Part shown: piece by piece, positions 20,533-32,966 of the stretch | How the letters are laid out: each line of letters begins with the position of its first letter | How positions within the stretch are numbered: position 1 is the first letter of the stretch | Origin: Rhizaria sp. SCN 62-66 | Taxonomy: Eukaryota > Rhizaria, unplaced | Length of the DNA stretch: 64,000 bases | Direction: 5' to 3' | Assembly: GCA_001724265.1 (NCBI GenBank) | Contig: MEDY01000082.1 | Location: 1-64,000, forward strand | Notes under the pieces: model-generated | Told to the model about the DNA's origin: nothing | Databases searched by the model: none | The model's input: the letters and a program-made list of their open reading frames with translations, nothing else | Made by a program: the position numbers and the translations under genes

Positions 20533-23500
20533 TTATTGCGACGACCGCCATGACCTGGAGCCCTTCCGTGACAGCGCCCCAGTTTGCGCGCGCGACAACG
20601 GCTGCGACCGCGTTTGTCGTGATTGCGACCGCGTCTGCGCCCGCGTCTGCGTCTGTGACTGTGAGCCTAACTGTGAGCGTGACTGTAAGCGTGACTGCGA
20701 CGACTGGGACGACTGGGACGGCTGGGACGGCCTCCGCTGCGCCCCCTCAGCCGGAGCCTGGGTCGCCGCCCGCTTGCTCCTCGTGCCCACACTGCTGCTT
20801 TCGCTCGCGGCGCTCGCACTTGTACTGCTGAGCGCACTCGCGTTACGGTGAGCACTCCTAGCATTTCTGCTGCTGCTGTTGCTGTTTCTGTCGCGCGCAG
20901 AGGTATGCACCACGCCTACAACAACGAGGTCCTCGTCGTCGTCGGGCTTGGCGCCGAGCCTCGTCACCCGCGGCGCCACGGCCGCAGACGCAGACGCAGA
21001 CGCAGTCGCGCCGGTGTCGCCGCCGCCCTTGGCCTTGGCCACCTTGGCCGCAGTAGCCTTCGGCACCTTGGCCGTCGCCTCGTCAGCCGTGGCCTTGTTT
21101 CTAGCGGCCGCCTTGGCTTCGGCTTCAACCTTGACTTGGGGAGCAGCAGCAGCTTCTGCAGCAGCAGCAGCAGCAGCCTTCTTCGCCTTGGCCTCAGCAG
21201 CATCAGCAGCAGCCGCGGCAGCAGCTTTAGCCTTGGCCTCCTTCCGGTTCTTCACAATGCGCTCACGCTCGCTTTCGCTGTCACTCTCACTCTGAGTCGC
21301 GTTTCTCAAGCGATTCGCTCTGGTGACTGATGCTGCCTGTGACTGAGACAACTGCGACGGCGACTGCACCTGTGACAGTGTTTGGGACTGTGAGTCAGTC
21401 AGTGACACCACGTCAGAGAGCAACTGGACTGCGTCCGGCTTTGGCTGCGGCGGCCGACGCTGCTGCGAGCCTTCCTCATCACCAGCCGCAACTCTTAGAT
21501 TCTTCGCAGCGTCAGCAGGGCGCTTCTTTCCAGCACCCTTCGACTTCTCAGCATCAACAGCATCGACAGAGCCCTGAGAGCCACCCTTGTGCCCCACAGA
21601 CTTCGTCACAGCAGCCTTGCTAGCATCTGCGGCAAGGCCAGCGTAAGTGCTCGTGCTGACAGAGGCGATGGCGTCCGTAATTGACTGTGGGTAGCTGAAA
21701 TCTGCGCTGCTCACGGTCGCGACGCGCTGCTGTAAGCGGCGGACAGCCGCGATGGCGCCGCGCATGCGCGCGGTGAAGAGAGACAGCACGCGCGGGGTGA
21801 CCGTGAGCATCGGCGTTGTCGCACTGCCACTGCCACTGCCACTGCCATTCGTACTCGAGCCGGAGCTAGAGCTAGCGCTGGAGTCAGCACTGTTGGAGGA
21901 AGGGAACGAGACGTCGAACATGCGGCCGAGCGTGACCTCGACACCGGTGTGATTCTGGCCGGCAATCGCACTCGAGATCTCACCGCTCTCTTCGTCGTGA
22001 CCGACGACAAAATCAAGAGAAACGCGGCTAGAGCGACTGAACAGATGACTGCTCAGCGCGGCCGCGGGACCCTTGCGGTACAGAGTCACCTGCGTCGGCA
22101 GCGCAGTGCCCTTAGACCCCGCCGGGACGCTGCTCCCTCCTTGCGTTGTAAGCGCGAGCGAGATGTAAGTAGCCAGCGCGGCACCGGCACGCGCGCGCGC
22201 AAAAGCAGTGGGGTTGTCCCAGGGATCTAAGTGGAGCGACTGCGCGAAGGACACAATGTCACTGAGAACACTGGTACTTATACCAGGGGTACTTACGTTC
22301 TCCACGCCGTCATTGTTCACGTTGACAACGTGCCAGACGGAGGCAAATGTGGGGGAGATTTGCGAAAAAGCAAGCAAGTCATTGAGACTCCACTTTGACT
22401 CACCATTCATCTCGTCACCGCTCGCACTAGCGCTGGAAATATTGGCGTCGGCATGATTCATCGTCGCAACAAAGTTCGTGATGGCGTCAGCGCAAATGCC
22501 CTTCATTGCCTGCGCCAACGGCACCTTGCGGGTCTTCTTCTTCTTCCCCGCCATGACTGCCGCAGCGAAGACCTCGGCCTCGGCATCCGCCTCGGCGGCC
22601 AGCAGCGGCAGCGTCGCGGCGTCGAGCGCCAAGCAGGTGTCGGCCGCAGCGGCGAGGGACTGAAGCAGCGCAAGCGTGGCTTCGTACTCCTGGCAGTAGA
22701 GGTGCATCAGGCACTCGGTCGGGGAAAGCTGCAGAGGGGAAATGAGAGGAATCGAGCCGTCGTTGTCGTTCTGATCGTTAACATTGTCATAATCATAGTC
22801 GTTGTCATCGTTGGCGGTGCGAAGGTCGGCGTGCCAGATCGAAGGGGCGGTGTAAGTTCCCGCGGCACTTAGATCCGCCACACTGGCGGGAAGTGAAGCC
22901 GCCAGCGCAGACAAGTAAGGGGGGAGCACCCTTAGACCGGCGGCCAGAGAGAGCGCCGGGGTGACCAAGTCCGCGCCCTGCCCCTGGGTGATACCGGTGA
23001 GATTGACGCCGGCGTAAGACACAACGGGCTCTTGGTCATGCTGCTGCTCTTGCTCATCGTGGTCCAAACGCTTCTTGTGCAGCTGCTGACCTCCTTGCTT
23101 TTGCTCTTGCTCTTGCTCCTGCAGTTGCTGCTGCTGTTGCTGTTGGGTGCGCGCATTCTCCAAGGATAACACAAGAAAAGGAGGCAGGCTGCGGTCACCC
23201 GCGTTGATGTTGTTGTGATTACGACTGGACGCGTTTGTACTCGTGTCTGTGTTCTCCTGGAACTTCGATGCGAACGTGATATACTTCGAGATGTAAGTGC
23301 CTAGCGAGAATGTAAGTACCTGCAGCAGTGTTTTGGGAGACGGCTTCACCGACGGAACAGCAATACCGTTGGCGCTGATGGTACCGCTCGCGCTGTTGAA
23401 GTAGTACGTGTCATCGTAGGTGCTCACACTGAGATCGAAAGGTAACGCCAACGGGTTAGCAATACGCGCAAACAGCAGCGGCGGTGACACGCGCGGAGTC

Positions 23501-26500
23501 GCAACATCGGCGGGGAGACTACTGACGCCAGACAGCTGCACATGTCCCAGCACGTCCGAAGCCCCCGCCTCGTCACTATGGAGGCCGAGGCCGGCGCGGG
23601 TGGGCACGACGGCGGTCAGCAGCGCTTGCGTGGCGAGGGTGGCGGTCTCAGCCCACTCGAGCGCCAACGCAGTCTCGCACACGGACTGCAGCGGCACCAA
23701 CGCGGCGCCGGACGCGGCGAGGATTTGCTTCAACCCCACTGCGGCATTAATCGGACTTGCAGAGGTGTTGCCGTAGCGGCTCACGTTCGACGTGTTGCTG
23801 CCGCTGCTGCCGCTGTTGTTGTTGGTGAGAGTTGAAGAGAGATACGCCCACCAGTTGACCGGCGTGTTCATCGTCGGAGTCCAGTCCAGCTCGCTACTTA
23901 GACGCTCTGAGGAGGCACTTACAGCGCCGTCGCTGGAGGAGGACAGCGATGGGGTACTCAGCGCGATGTAGCTCGGGGTAAGGGGGTTGACGTGGCTGCC
24001 GGTGGCGACGCCCGCGGGGGCACGTAGCGCGCGTTGCACCAAGACAGAGGCAGCGGGACCGAAAAAGGCCGACAGGGCACTCTTGTTGCTGCTGCCGTTG
24101 CGCAAGGCCACAGCAGTGGTTGTGATGTGGGGGCCGAAGACCGCGTTGCCACCAGTGCTCGCGATGAACTTGCTCACAACACTCTCGTGGTAATTCTTGC
24201 TGTCGTTGGCGCTTGTGCCATTCGGGTTGGTGGTGAGATTAGAGAGGAGAGCAGAGAGAATGCCTTGGTAGCGCGCGCGCGCGGCCGGTGACAGCGGCTG
24301 CGGCGGCAGCAACAGGACAGCCTCCGCGAACAACAGTGTGGCGTAAATGGGGCTCACCTTGCCCAATGTCGCAAGGACACGTGCCATGCTAACATCACTC
24401 CGGATAGCAAAGCCACGACTCGCGTTTACACTCGCGCTTGGGTTGGAGGCGTTGGCGTTCGCGGTGTTGGCGCCAGTGATATGAGCGTAGTTAGTGTTCT
24501 TGTTGCTAAGCAAGAGACTGTGAGCCGCGAACGTGTCACGGTCGATAACGCCCGGGTACTTACACAAGTCACTTACAGGCACAACCTCAGTGAACTGGTC
24601 GCCAGTCAAATACACCGACCGGGGCGCCTCCGCAGCGCCACCGGCCGCGGCTGAGGCGACTGTGAGCGGAGGGGACGGGGAAGGCGCGATTTTGACGTTG
24701 TACAGAACAACGACGTCGCCGGCAGCAATCGAGGCCAGCGTTGCAATCCTAATGGAAAATACACAAAAACGACAATTTAATCAGAATTATAATAAGATAT
24801 CGCGAGAAGAATGAAATCAACGATAAAGTGATCTTAGATTCAAGTAGGAGTTGAAATTAAGCGCAGTAAAACATGTTTTCAGCTTTAAAGTTGGTTTTCG
24901 GAAGATTATAAGAAACGTACCTCGTGTTGGACGCCAGCTGCACAGGCACACACACGGGCGCAGGGAAGCTATTGCTGCTCGGACCAAAAGCAGCGTCTTT
25001 AGCGGCAATGATAGCGCGGGAAGTCGAGATGTCAGCAAGACAGAGCCAGCGCTTCGCCATGAGTCCCTTGCCGCCCTTGCTGCCGACACTGGCACGGGCC
25101 GCCGCCGGGGCACTTACACCAACGGCGGAGGTACTTAGACCCCCCTGAGGGTTGTAGATGGCGTCAGTTAGCGACGCCGCGTTGGCTTTGGCGTGCGCCT
25201 TCATCGACAGCACAGACGCCAAGTTACTGTGGTGACCGTGGGCAGCGCCGGAGCCAAACATACTAGTCGCAGGAGCAGTGGCAGCGCCCGTGGCGGGGGC
25301 GCCAAAGGCTGAGCGCTCGAGCTTCGACGCACGGACGACAATACCGACAACGTTCACAGTCTTTCCTTCGGGCTGCGTGTAGAGCTCGTCTAACGGGGTG
25401 AACGGCGGGTGTAAGTACCCCATCCGGCCGCACTGCGGCGCCAACCGGGGCGCAGGCAGCTGCTGCTGCGACAACACAAACACATCCGCCTTGGGCTTGA
25501 TGGGGTTCAGCGAGATCTCAACCGCGTGACCGTGGGTCGCGGGCGGCTTAACTTTAAAGTTGCGGATCATGATGACGTCACCGATGTTAATGCGCGTATA
25601 ATGGTCGCGGACGAGCGAGTTCCACAGCGTCGCCTTGATGCTGGCACCGGTGTTGTCGGTCAACAGCAGCTCAAACAGGAAAGGAGCCGGCTGGTAGTCA
25701 CGGCCCTTGAGGGACGCGAAGGTGTTGGCGTTGTTGAGATTCGTGACAAGGTCAGCGTCAATGTTGTTACCGCCACTGCTGCTGCTACTAGAACGGGGCG
25801 TGGCGACAGTGTTGATCGGCTTCATGACAACAGAACCGACATTGCTCGTGTCATCACGGAGAGTCGAAGTGCTGATCGCGGCGCTACCCGCAGCGCTGAT
25901 CGCACTCACAAGCGCATTGCTACTGCTCGTGCTCGCGCTCTCGCTAGCGTGAGTTGCGCTGTTATCGCTGTCAGTCATACCGAGTGCGATGCTGCCCGTG
26001 GAAGTAGCGCCGCGGTCAGGCAGCGTGCCCCACTGGCCAAGCCCAGCCTCCGTCAGCGTGTCCTGATACACCGCCGCGTGCAAGCTACTTACATGCCCGC
26101 CCATGCGCCCCTTGCCCCTCGCAGCCTGGGCCGTGCTTGTACCAGCGGCTGAGGGAGCGTTGAGACCCGCGTTGGCGCTGGTGATCGCGCTGGTCTTGCT
26201 GGTCACATACGCGACCGGGTTAGCGTGGCTGCCGAAGCGCACGACGCGGCTCTTGGCCGAGACGCGCGCGATAAGCGTCGTCTCGGGGCGCACGGCCGCG
26301 GGCTCGGCGGCGAGCAGGGCGGCGACGGAGGTTAAGCTGTTGAGCATGCCGTCCGCGGCGGAGTTGAGGAGGACACAGGCGGCGGCCACGGTGTTGTCGG
26401 CCTTCTCTTCAAACCCGCCGAGCAAGCTAGAGCTAGTCAAGTTAGCGGCATCGCTGTCACGAGCAGCGTTGTTGGCGGTGCTGGCGGTGGCGGCGCGATC

Positions 26501-29500
26501 AGAGGCTAGGAACGGGGACCACGGTAAAGCAACGATGCCGTTGCCACCGTTAGCATTAGCGCTCGCAGTCGAGCTAGAGTGGGAGTGCGCGTGAGTGTCC
26601 TTGGTGATTTGTGGCAGCAGTGATAGCGCAGTGGAGCTACCGATGTTAGCGTGGGCGTTCATGGTGCTAAGAGATGAGAGCGGGAGCGCAGTCGTCGTCG
26701 TGTGCTGATAGTCAGTCAGCATGTCACTGACATTCAACAGAGGCCTCTCCTCGTCGTCCTCAGCTGCAGCTGCTGCTGCTGATGCGGTGGTAGCGGCGCC
26801 GTCGGTGGTTACCTCAAGAAGCCCCTCGTCATCCTCGTACTTATCGTAGTCAATTACAGCGATGCTATTGTCGACAGCGTCGCTATCAGACATCTTGACC
26901 GAAGAAGCGCTGTTGTTACTGACACGAGAGCTGTTGGGGTTTGCGCCCACAGCGGGGAAGAGCCAGTTAGCGATGGTGACGGCCTCGGCAACAGCAGCTG
27001 CCCCAGTCTCCGCCTCGGCCTCCGAGTCAGAGTGCGAGTCGTCGGACCCACTCGTGCTAGGACCCTTCTTGCTCTTGCTCTTGCTGGCGTTGTTGAGCTG
27101 CTCCAGCTGCTTCAGCAGCAGCGGCAGTTGCACGAGCCAGTTGTTGCGAACGCTGACGCCGACCTCGACCGCCGCCGCGACCGCTGCCGCGGCCTCAGCC
27201 TCGGCCGCCTCCGCAGCCGCGGTCGCCTGGTGCCGCAGCCGCCGCAGCTGCTGCTTCTGCGCCTTCTCAGCGTCCTTGTTCGCGCTAGAGCCGGTCGCGG
27301 CCGCGGCGGCCGCGGCGGAGGCCGCCTCAGCCTCAGTGACGAGAGCGGCCGCCGCGGTGACGGTTGTAACGGCAGCAACAGCCTTGGCCCTGGCCGCGCG
27401 CCTGGCCTGACGCTTCGCCGCCGTGGCCGCCGCGGCCGCGGCCGCCGTGGCCGCCGCAGTCGCAGCTTTGGCCGCGGCAGCGGCGGCGGAGGCGGCTTCG
27501 AGCCGCTGCGCACGGTCATACGGCGCGGTCCGCCAGTCTAAGGGGTAGTCGCTGTCATTTAAGGGGGCGGCAATGAGGCTCGCAGCGGGGGTGGCGTTGA
27601 GGTTTGCGATATAGCTGGAGACGGACGCAAGGAAGGCGGACGTCGCGGACTCGGCGGCCGCGGTGCTTGCGGTGGCGGAGCACAGCGGCTGCGGCAAAAG
27701 CACGGACAGCATATTGTCGGCATCCGGCGCGCTGGCTTGACTCGCGACCTTGTTAGCATTCGTGACCGTGAGCACGCCGACGTTAGACGAGTGAGTAGAG
27801 CTTGTGATTGCGCTGACGACGCTTGCTTTGCTGGCGTTGCGGGTGAATGCAAGGGCGGGGTGTAAGGGTGCGGGCATCACAGGCACTTCCGCGCCCTCAT
27901 TCGCATACAACGGCACGTAGAACGTCGACAGCGACAACAGCGGCCGCGACTGAGTCTCCAGCGCGCCTTGTTGACTCAGCCAAACCAGGGCCTCTCCAGC
28001 ATCCGCAGCGGCGGAAAGTGGAGGGGGGCGAAACACGTGACCCGCGAGGGCGAACTCGCCGCCGCTCACGGTCATCTGGCTGCTCACAGTCGCGGCAAAG
28101 CCACTGCTGCTGCTGCTGCTGCTGCGAACGTTCGCTCCCTCAGCACTCGTCGTAGTCACGAAATCAGCGCTGTTGCTGCGGTATGTAAGGGGACAAATGA
28201 GTGCGCCATTGCCAGTAGGCGCCCCCTTAGACTGGTTTAAGGGGTTGAAGGGCGTGCCGGTGAGCAAGCACGTCCAACCGAAGGGGGACATAGCCTCCGT
28301 GGTCACAAACACAAGGCTCTTTTCACTCGCACTCGCCTCGCTGCTGCTGCTGCTGCTCGCGGCCGCGGTAGTGCTAGCTGTGCTGGCAGTGGGGGCTTCG
28401 AATGCAAGGACGACGTTGTCCCTGATGTCGGCGACTGCGCTCATCCTAGCACTGGTAAATGCGCAATCGCCGTACTGTCCGTCTGAGACGTAAGTACCCT
28501 TCGACTCGAGCAGTGTAAGTGCCGCGGGAACGGCGCAGTCGCGCATGTAAGTAGCCGTGAGCGCAAACAAGCTCGCCACAGACTCGGACTCAGCGTTGTC
28601 TAAGCGGATGGTCAAGAGCTTGCTATCGTCTCCACTGTTGTTCTTGCCGTCATCAGACCCGGGCGACGCGAGGAACAGAGCAGACTGAACAAGGGATAGC
28701 AGCTCAGCACTGCTGGTGCCAGCAGCAGCGGCCGCAGTTTCAAACGCCAAAGTGAGTCCAGAGGTAAAGCTAGAGCTAGAATTAGCGGCGGAGTTGGAGT
28801 TTGTGTTGTTAAGAGCGATACCGGTGTTACCAAGCCTCAGACCGCCACCACTCGTGTGAGATGTGCTTAGAGATGTTTTGGCGAGGGCGTTAGTGTGCGT
28901 GATCGCAGCGAGTGCGAGTGCCAGCGCGAGCTTATAGGGCACGCCGACGACGCTGAGCGCTACAGCAGTGCTGTGGGCCGCGAGCATCAGCGCCCGCAGC
29001 TTGTACGCGACACACGCCTGGACAAACACGCTACTCTCATCGCTAAAGCCACGATCACTGCCACTTCCATTGACAGCATTCGCACTGGCGCTAGCGCTAG
29101 CGCTGGCACTGGAGGCGGCACTCGTTGCAGCGAGAGCAACCGCGTTGTTGTTGTTGTTAGCGTCGGCGTTCGCGTTGAAGTTACTGTTGTTGGCGATCGT
29201 GAGAGCGAGGTGACTCCAATCAGCGCTACTTAGACCCGTGTACGGGGCGGCGGTACTTAAATCATGCGCGTACGCGTCCCTGAGCACATTGACAGTAGAC
29301 AGCGGCACTTCGCCGCTCACAGTCACTCGGCTCCACTGGGTGACCGTGAGCACGGTGCCGTATCTAAGTACCCCACTAAGTACCAGCGGCGCGAGACGCG
29401 GGTGCAGCAGCAGCTTCGTCTGGTAACGGCCGTCAGTAAGCACGATGTCGTATCCCAAAGTTAAGTCGTGCAGCGGCTTGTTCACGGCCGAAGTTAAGCT

Positions 29501-30793
29501 GCTGCCGAGACCGAGAGGAGAGAGTGAGCTGAAATTGATGACGTCAGCGTTTGCCTTAGCGATGATACGGCTGACAACCTCATCTTGCTGCTCGTGCGCC
29601 TGGCTGCGACTGTTGTTGCGGCTATCAGCCCTGGCCGCGGCAGCCATGGCCGCCACGGAGGCCAGCAGTGGCTGAGAAAAGGGCGTTGTGTGTGCGGTGT
29701 TGCAGTTGTCGACGGTGGCGTACATCTGGGGACTCGCGAGGAACGCGTGGATCGACACCACTTGAAGCGTGATTCCACTTCCGCTATCATTACTACTGAC
29801 ACTAGCTGCGCTTGAAGAAGAAGACTCATTCGCATTCGCACTCGTACTCGCATTCGCACTCGCGCTCAAGCTCGCGTTGGTGTTGTTCGAGATTAAGCCG
29901 CTGTTGTTGATGCCATTGTTCAAAATCAAGCCGCCCATGCGGAGCAGATCACTGGCGAAAGCTCCCTCCTCGTTCGCGTTCTGCTGATCGCCGTCAGAGG
30001 CACGCGTACCGGCGGCACCCGCGGTGCCCGAGCTCGAACTACTGGAGCTACTCGTGGCCTGGCCCTGGCTCTGGGGCAGGCAGTAGGTCTGCAGCAGCAC
30101 GGGGACGCCGTTCGCGGTGAGCAGAGGCAGCGGCAGACACGGGGGGCCCTGGAGCAAGCCCGCCGGCACCGCAGGGGCCGCCGCCGTCGCCGCCGCCGCA
30201 GCAGCTGCAGCAGGAGCTGCAGTCGCTGCAGTCACAACCACACCAGCATCTGCACTAACATTCGCGGTGTTGCCGCTGCTATTGCCGTCAGCGGGGGGCG
30301 TGAGGAGAGTGTGGACGCTTTTGCGCAGCTGCAGCAGCTGCTCCGTCCGCAGCGGCGACTTCGTGCTGAGGTTCGCGCCCGCAGCAGCAGCAGCGTCGTC
30401 AGCTCTGCTGGCCGCCGTGGCTGTGGCGGTGGCGGGCGGTGTGATGTGGCTCAGCAGCCCCGTTGCCAGCCGCAGCAGGCAGCGGCGCGCGACGACCGGG
30501 CCGGCGCCCAGCTCCAGCAGCGTCTGCCAGTCACCGCTTCCCTGCACCGCAAAAGTGGCGTTGCTACTATGAGACGAGGCGGGGGCGGGGGCGAGGGTGG
30601 GCTGGGGGAGGTTGAGAGCGAGGGCGGTGGCCAGGAGCTTGGGGTTCTTCGTGAGGGTCGAGAACAACACGGAATGGTGCGGAGCGCGCGCTAAGAGCGA
30701 TGTCAGCGAGGACTCAGCAGGGGCTGCCGCCGCCGCAGCAGCAGCAGCGGAGGCGGAGGCAGCAGCGGACGCGTTGCTGGATCGTGAGGTCAT
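20533..30793 (-). CDS. Giant OB-fold single-strand DNA-binding protein, RPA/RADX-like (two exons)
   Basis: Exon 1 (30793-24921) and exon 2 (24748-20533) join in phase 2, giving 3362 residues and a TAA stop. The first ATG is at 30793; the frame opens further upstream only at GTG. OB-fold-like segments are visible. One near residue 450 reads DIVLTDGRYQTKLLLHP, the style of BRCA2, RPA1 and RADX OB folds. One near 1700-1760 reads LFELLLTDNTGASIKATLW then GDVIMIRNFKV. A further strand pattern (KTVNVVGIVVRAS) lies near 1800-1820. The splice junction itself rebuilds NTR-IATLASIAAGDVVVLYNVKI, a typical OB beta-barrel strand pair. The rest is Ala/Ser/Asn-rich, with an Arg/Ser/Gln-rich basic tail. By analogy it would bind ssDNA at forks or breaks, but the size is extreme and orthology to RADX is only a suggestion. 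Confidence 0.75.
24749..24920 (-). other. Intron of the OB-fold gene
   Basis: The donor is GTACGT and the acceptor CATTAG, length 172 nt, phase 2. It joins ACG AG|G ATT GCA and restores a continuous OB-fold strand. Confidence 0.85.
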
Positions 30794-31961
30794 GTTATTG
30801 CACAGTCGCACGATGCAGGCGCAGTGAGGTGCGCGTTAGGCGTTAAGCACGCGGTATGCGAGAGAGAAAGAGTGGTGTTTGCTTGGGCTGCTGCAGGATA
30901 GAACAAGCCAGATGCAGGGGCCGCCACTGGGGGTTGAGGTGGAAGTGCGGTCGTCTCGCTGCTCGGGAGAGAAGGATCGAACCTGAAGGTGCTCTGCACG
31001 AGAGGCATAAGCAAGATAAGAGAATTCAAGCAGGACAAGGACGTGTAAAAGCGTTATTCAGTACAATTTGCACGGGTTGCAAAGACAAATAGTGTAGGGG
31101 CATGGTGGGCAGCGCATGGAAAGCGAGCGAACGAATGGCGGGAAGGGCGCTTGGCGCCACAAGCAAGTCGTATCATTTCTCGTTCTAGTACAAAATTATG
31201 ACCATCAGTGAAAAAAATCAAAAACAATCCCAGCTAATATCAATCATTTCACACAATATATTTTAATTAAATATCTTAAGTCCAGAAATACACACCACAA
31301 GCGACATTTCTCCACACTTGACCCTAGCTTGACGACGACGAAGAACTAAAAACTGTATCGACAAGCTTTGGTCTGCGAGCTGGCTCGTTGGCGGCCGAAG
31401 AGGCTGACAAAGCAGGCTTCGAGGGAGGCAATGAGCTCGTCAGTTCACTATGTGCGCTTTTGTATACGAGAATATACCTTAGTTCTCTTCATGTTTGATT
31501 TTCAATTTGTGCGCAATGCTTATATTTGTGCTGCTGCGGCTGGACAAGGCAGTGCGTGCGAGTCGCGTCCTCCTAGGCGGCCATCGCGTCTTCAACACCA
31601 CATTTCGTCCTCAAACACGATACTTTTCGTTGTGAAACTTTTATTTATTGCTATTAATTTTAGTATATTTTACTATAATCTTGCAGTACCCGCTAAATCG
31701 CCCACATTCCTCTTGAATTCCCTCATTTTGCGTGTATCTCGTGCGTTTTGAAGACCGCTTTTATTGGCCGCGTCATCCAAGCTTTTCTTCGACGTTTGTA
31801 GCCGCGCTTCGTGACGTTCCCTTTTTCTTAGCACACCTCGCTGCCGCCTTTAGAGAGAGCTCCTCCGCGGTTTTGCTTCTCTCTGCGCACGCGTTGGCTG
31901 GCGACACGGTTTGCGTTACTCTTCACCCCTTTTAACTCACCTCAGCGTGGTTTTTGAGTGA
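30794..31961. promoter_or_regulatory. Divergent intergenic region
   Basis: About 1.2 kb between the OB-fold gene (minus) and the open frame leading into the hydrolase gene (plus). It is partly AT-rich. The ORFs within it have no coding character, and I see no repeat or RNA gene. The 5' leaders and promoters of both flanking genes are expected here. Confidence 0.4.
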
Positions 31962-32147
31962 ACTTCGGCCACCATTTCGTCGCCGCTCCTCTCAAGCTCT
32001 TCCCCTCGCACCACCGCTAATCTTAACATCACCGCTAGCAGCGCCGCCAAGAACAACACCGGCAACGCGACTGACAACAGCGTCGGCACTTACCAAGCCC
32101 CTCCTCCCGTTCCACACAACAACAGCAACTCGACACTCAAGGAGGAG

Positions 32148-32170
32148 CAACAACAGCAGCAACAGCAGCA

Positions 32171-32210
<40 letters not shown>
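32148..32210 (+). repeat. 21-codon Gln tract (CAG/CAA)
   Basis: These are 21 consecutive Gln codons, mostly CAG with a few CAA, in the open extension upstream of the hydrolase. The pure CAG run at the 3' end is prone to length change. Confidence 0.9.
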
Positions 32211-32212
<2 letters not shown>

Positions 32213-32906
32213 CCGGTCCTTCGGCGACCCCCGCACCGCTTTCGACTTTGTTTTTGAACGGGGCGCCCCTAACGCTCCCACAACCACCAACAGCAACAAA
32301 GCTAATTCGAGCACTCCCCACAAAGCGCACACAGGCGTAAAGACAAAGCACCACAGCAAGTCTACTGTAAGCGAGAATCGGTCGATTCCAGCGAAGCACA
32401 CCGCCGCTACCGCCGCCGCCGCCGCCCTCGCTGCCGCCGCTGCTGACTCTGCCTCTGCCGTTGACTCGGAGTCTTCAGTGAGTGTAGGTGCTGCTGCCGC
32501 TGCCAAGGCTAGTTACGGTTCGTTGCGAGACTCGCCCAGCCAGCCCACTGCGTCCGGCGCCGCTTCCCCCGCTGAGGTTTACAGCTACAGCTACAGCCGC
32601 TGGGACAACACTGTTGTAAGCAACAACACTCAAGCCAAACACAAGGGCAAGAGCCACAACAATAGAGTCCCGAAAGCTGCTGCTCGTGGATCGAACGCGA
32701 AGAGCCACTCGAACTACACTCGTTTCGACGACGAAAGCGAGAACGTTACCCACAGTCCCGAAGACGACGACAACGGTAATCGCAACTCTTACGCCGACTT
32801 TGACGACAACAACGAGCACGACGATACTTTTAGCGACGAGTCTGACAACTTCCCTTTCCCTTCGGACCGTTTCCCCGCAACCCCTTACCCCGCCGTCACC
32901 CCCGCT

Positions 32907-32922
32907 CTAAGTGCCCCCTTAC
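32907..32922. repeat. Exonic 16-bp inverted repeat, site 3
   Basis: The sequence CTAAGTGCCCCCTTAC fits STAAG-N6-CTTAS perfectly. It is read CTA AGT GCC CCC TTA C (L-S-A-P-L) in the open extension of the hydrolase frame. Confidence 0.75.
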
Positions 32923-32966
32923 ACACCGGCAGCTCTAGCACTGACGACGAAGAGAGTATCTTCCAA

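Larger units (their letters stand above)
31962..32966 (+). other. Open, ATG-less N-terminal extension of the hydrolase frame
   Basis: From the TGA at 31959 the hydrolase frame is open for 335 codons but contains no ATG before 32967. It has the composition of this genome's proteins: Asn/Ser/Thr-rich, then 21 Gln, a segment RSFGDPRTAFDFVFERG, poly-Ala and Asp/Ser-rich stretches. It is probably translated through an upstream exon that supplies the ATG, or from a non-AUG codon. It could also be a 5' leader that happens to be open. Confidence 0.45.

Noticed and set aside
30941-31010. GGTTCGATCC-like tRNA T-arm on the minus strand
   Set aside because: The flanking bases do not pair as a T stem, and no acceptor stem or anticodon arm could be drawn. 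No tRNA with anticodon CUA was found in the window.
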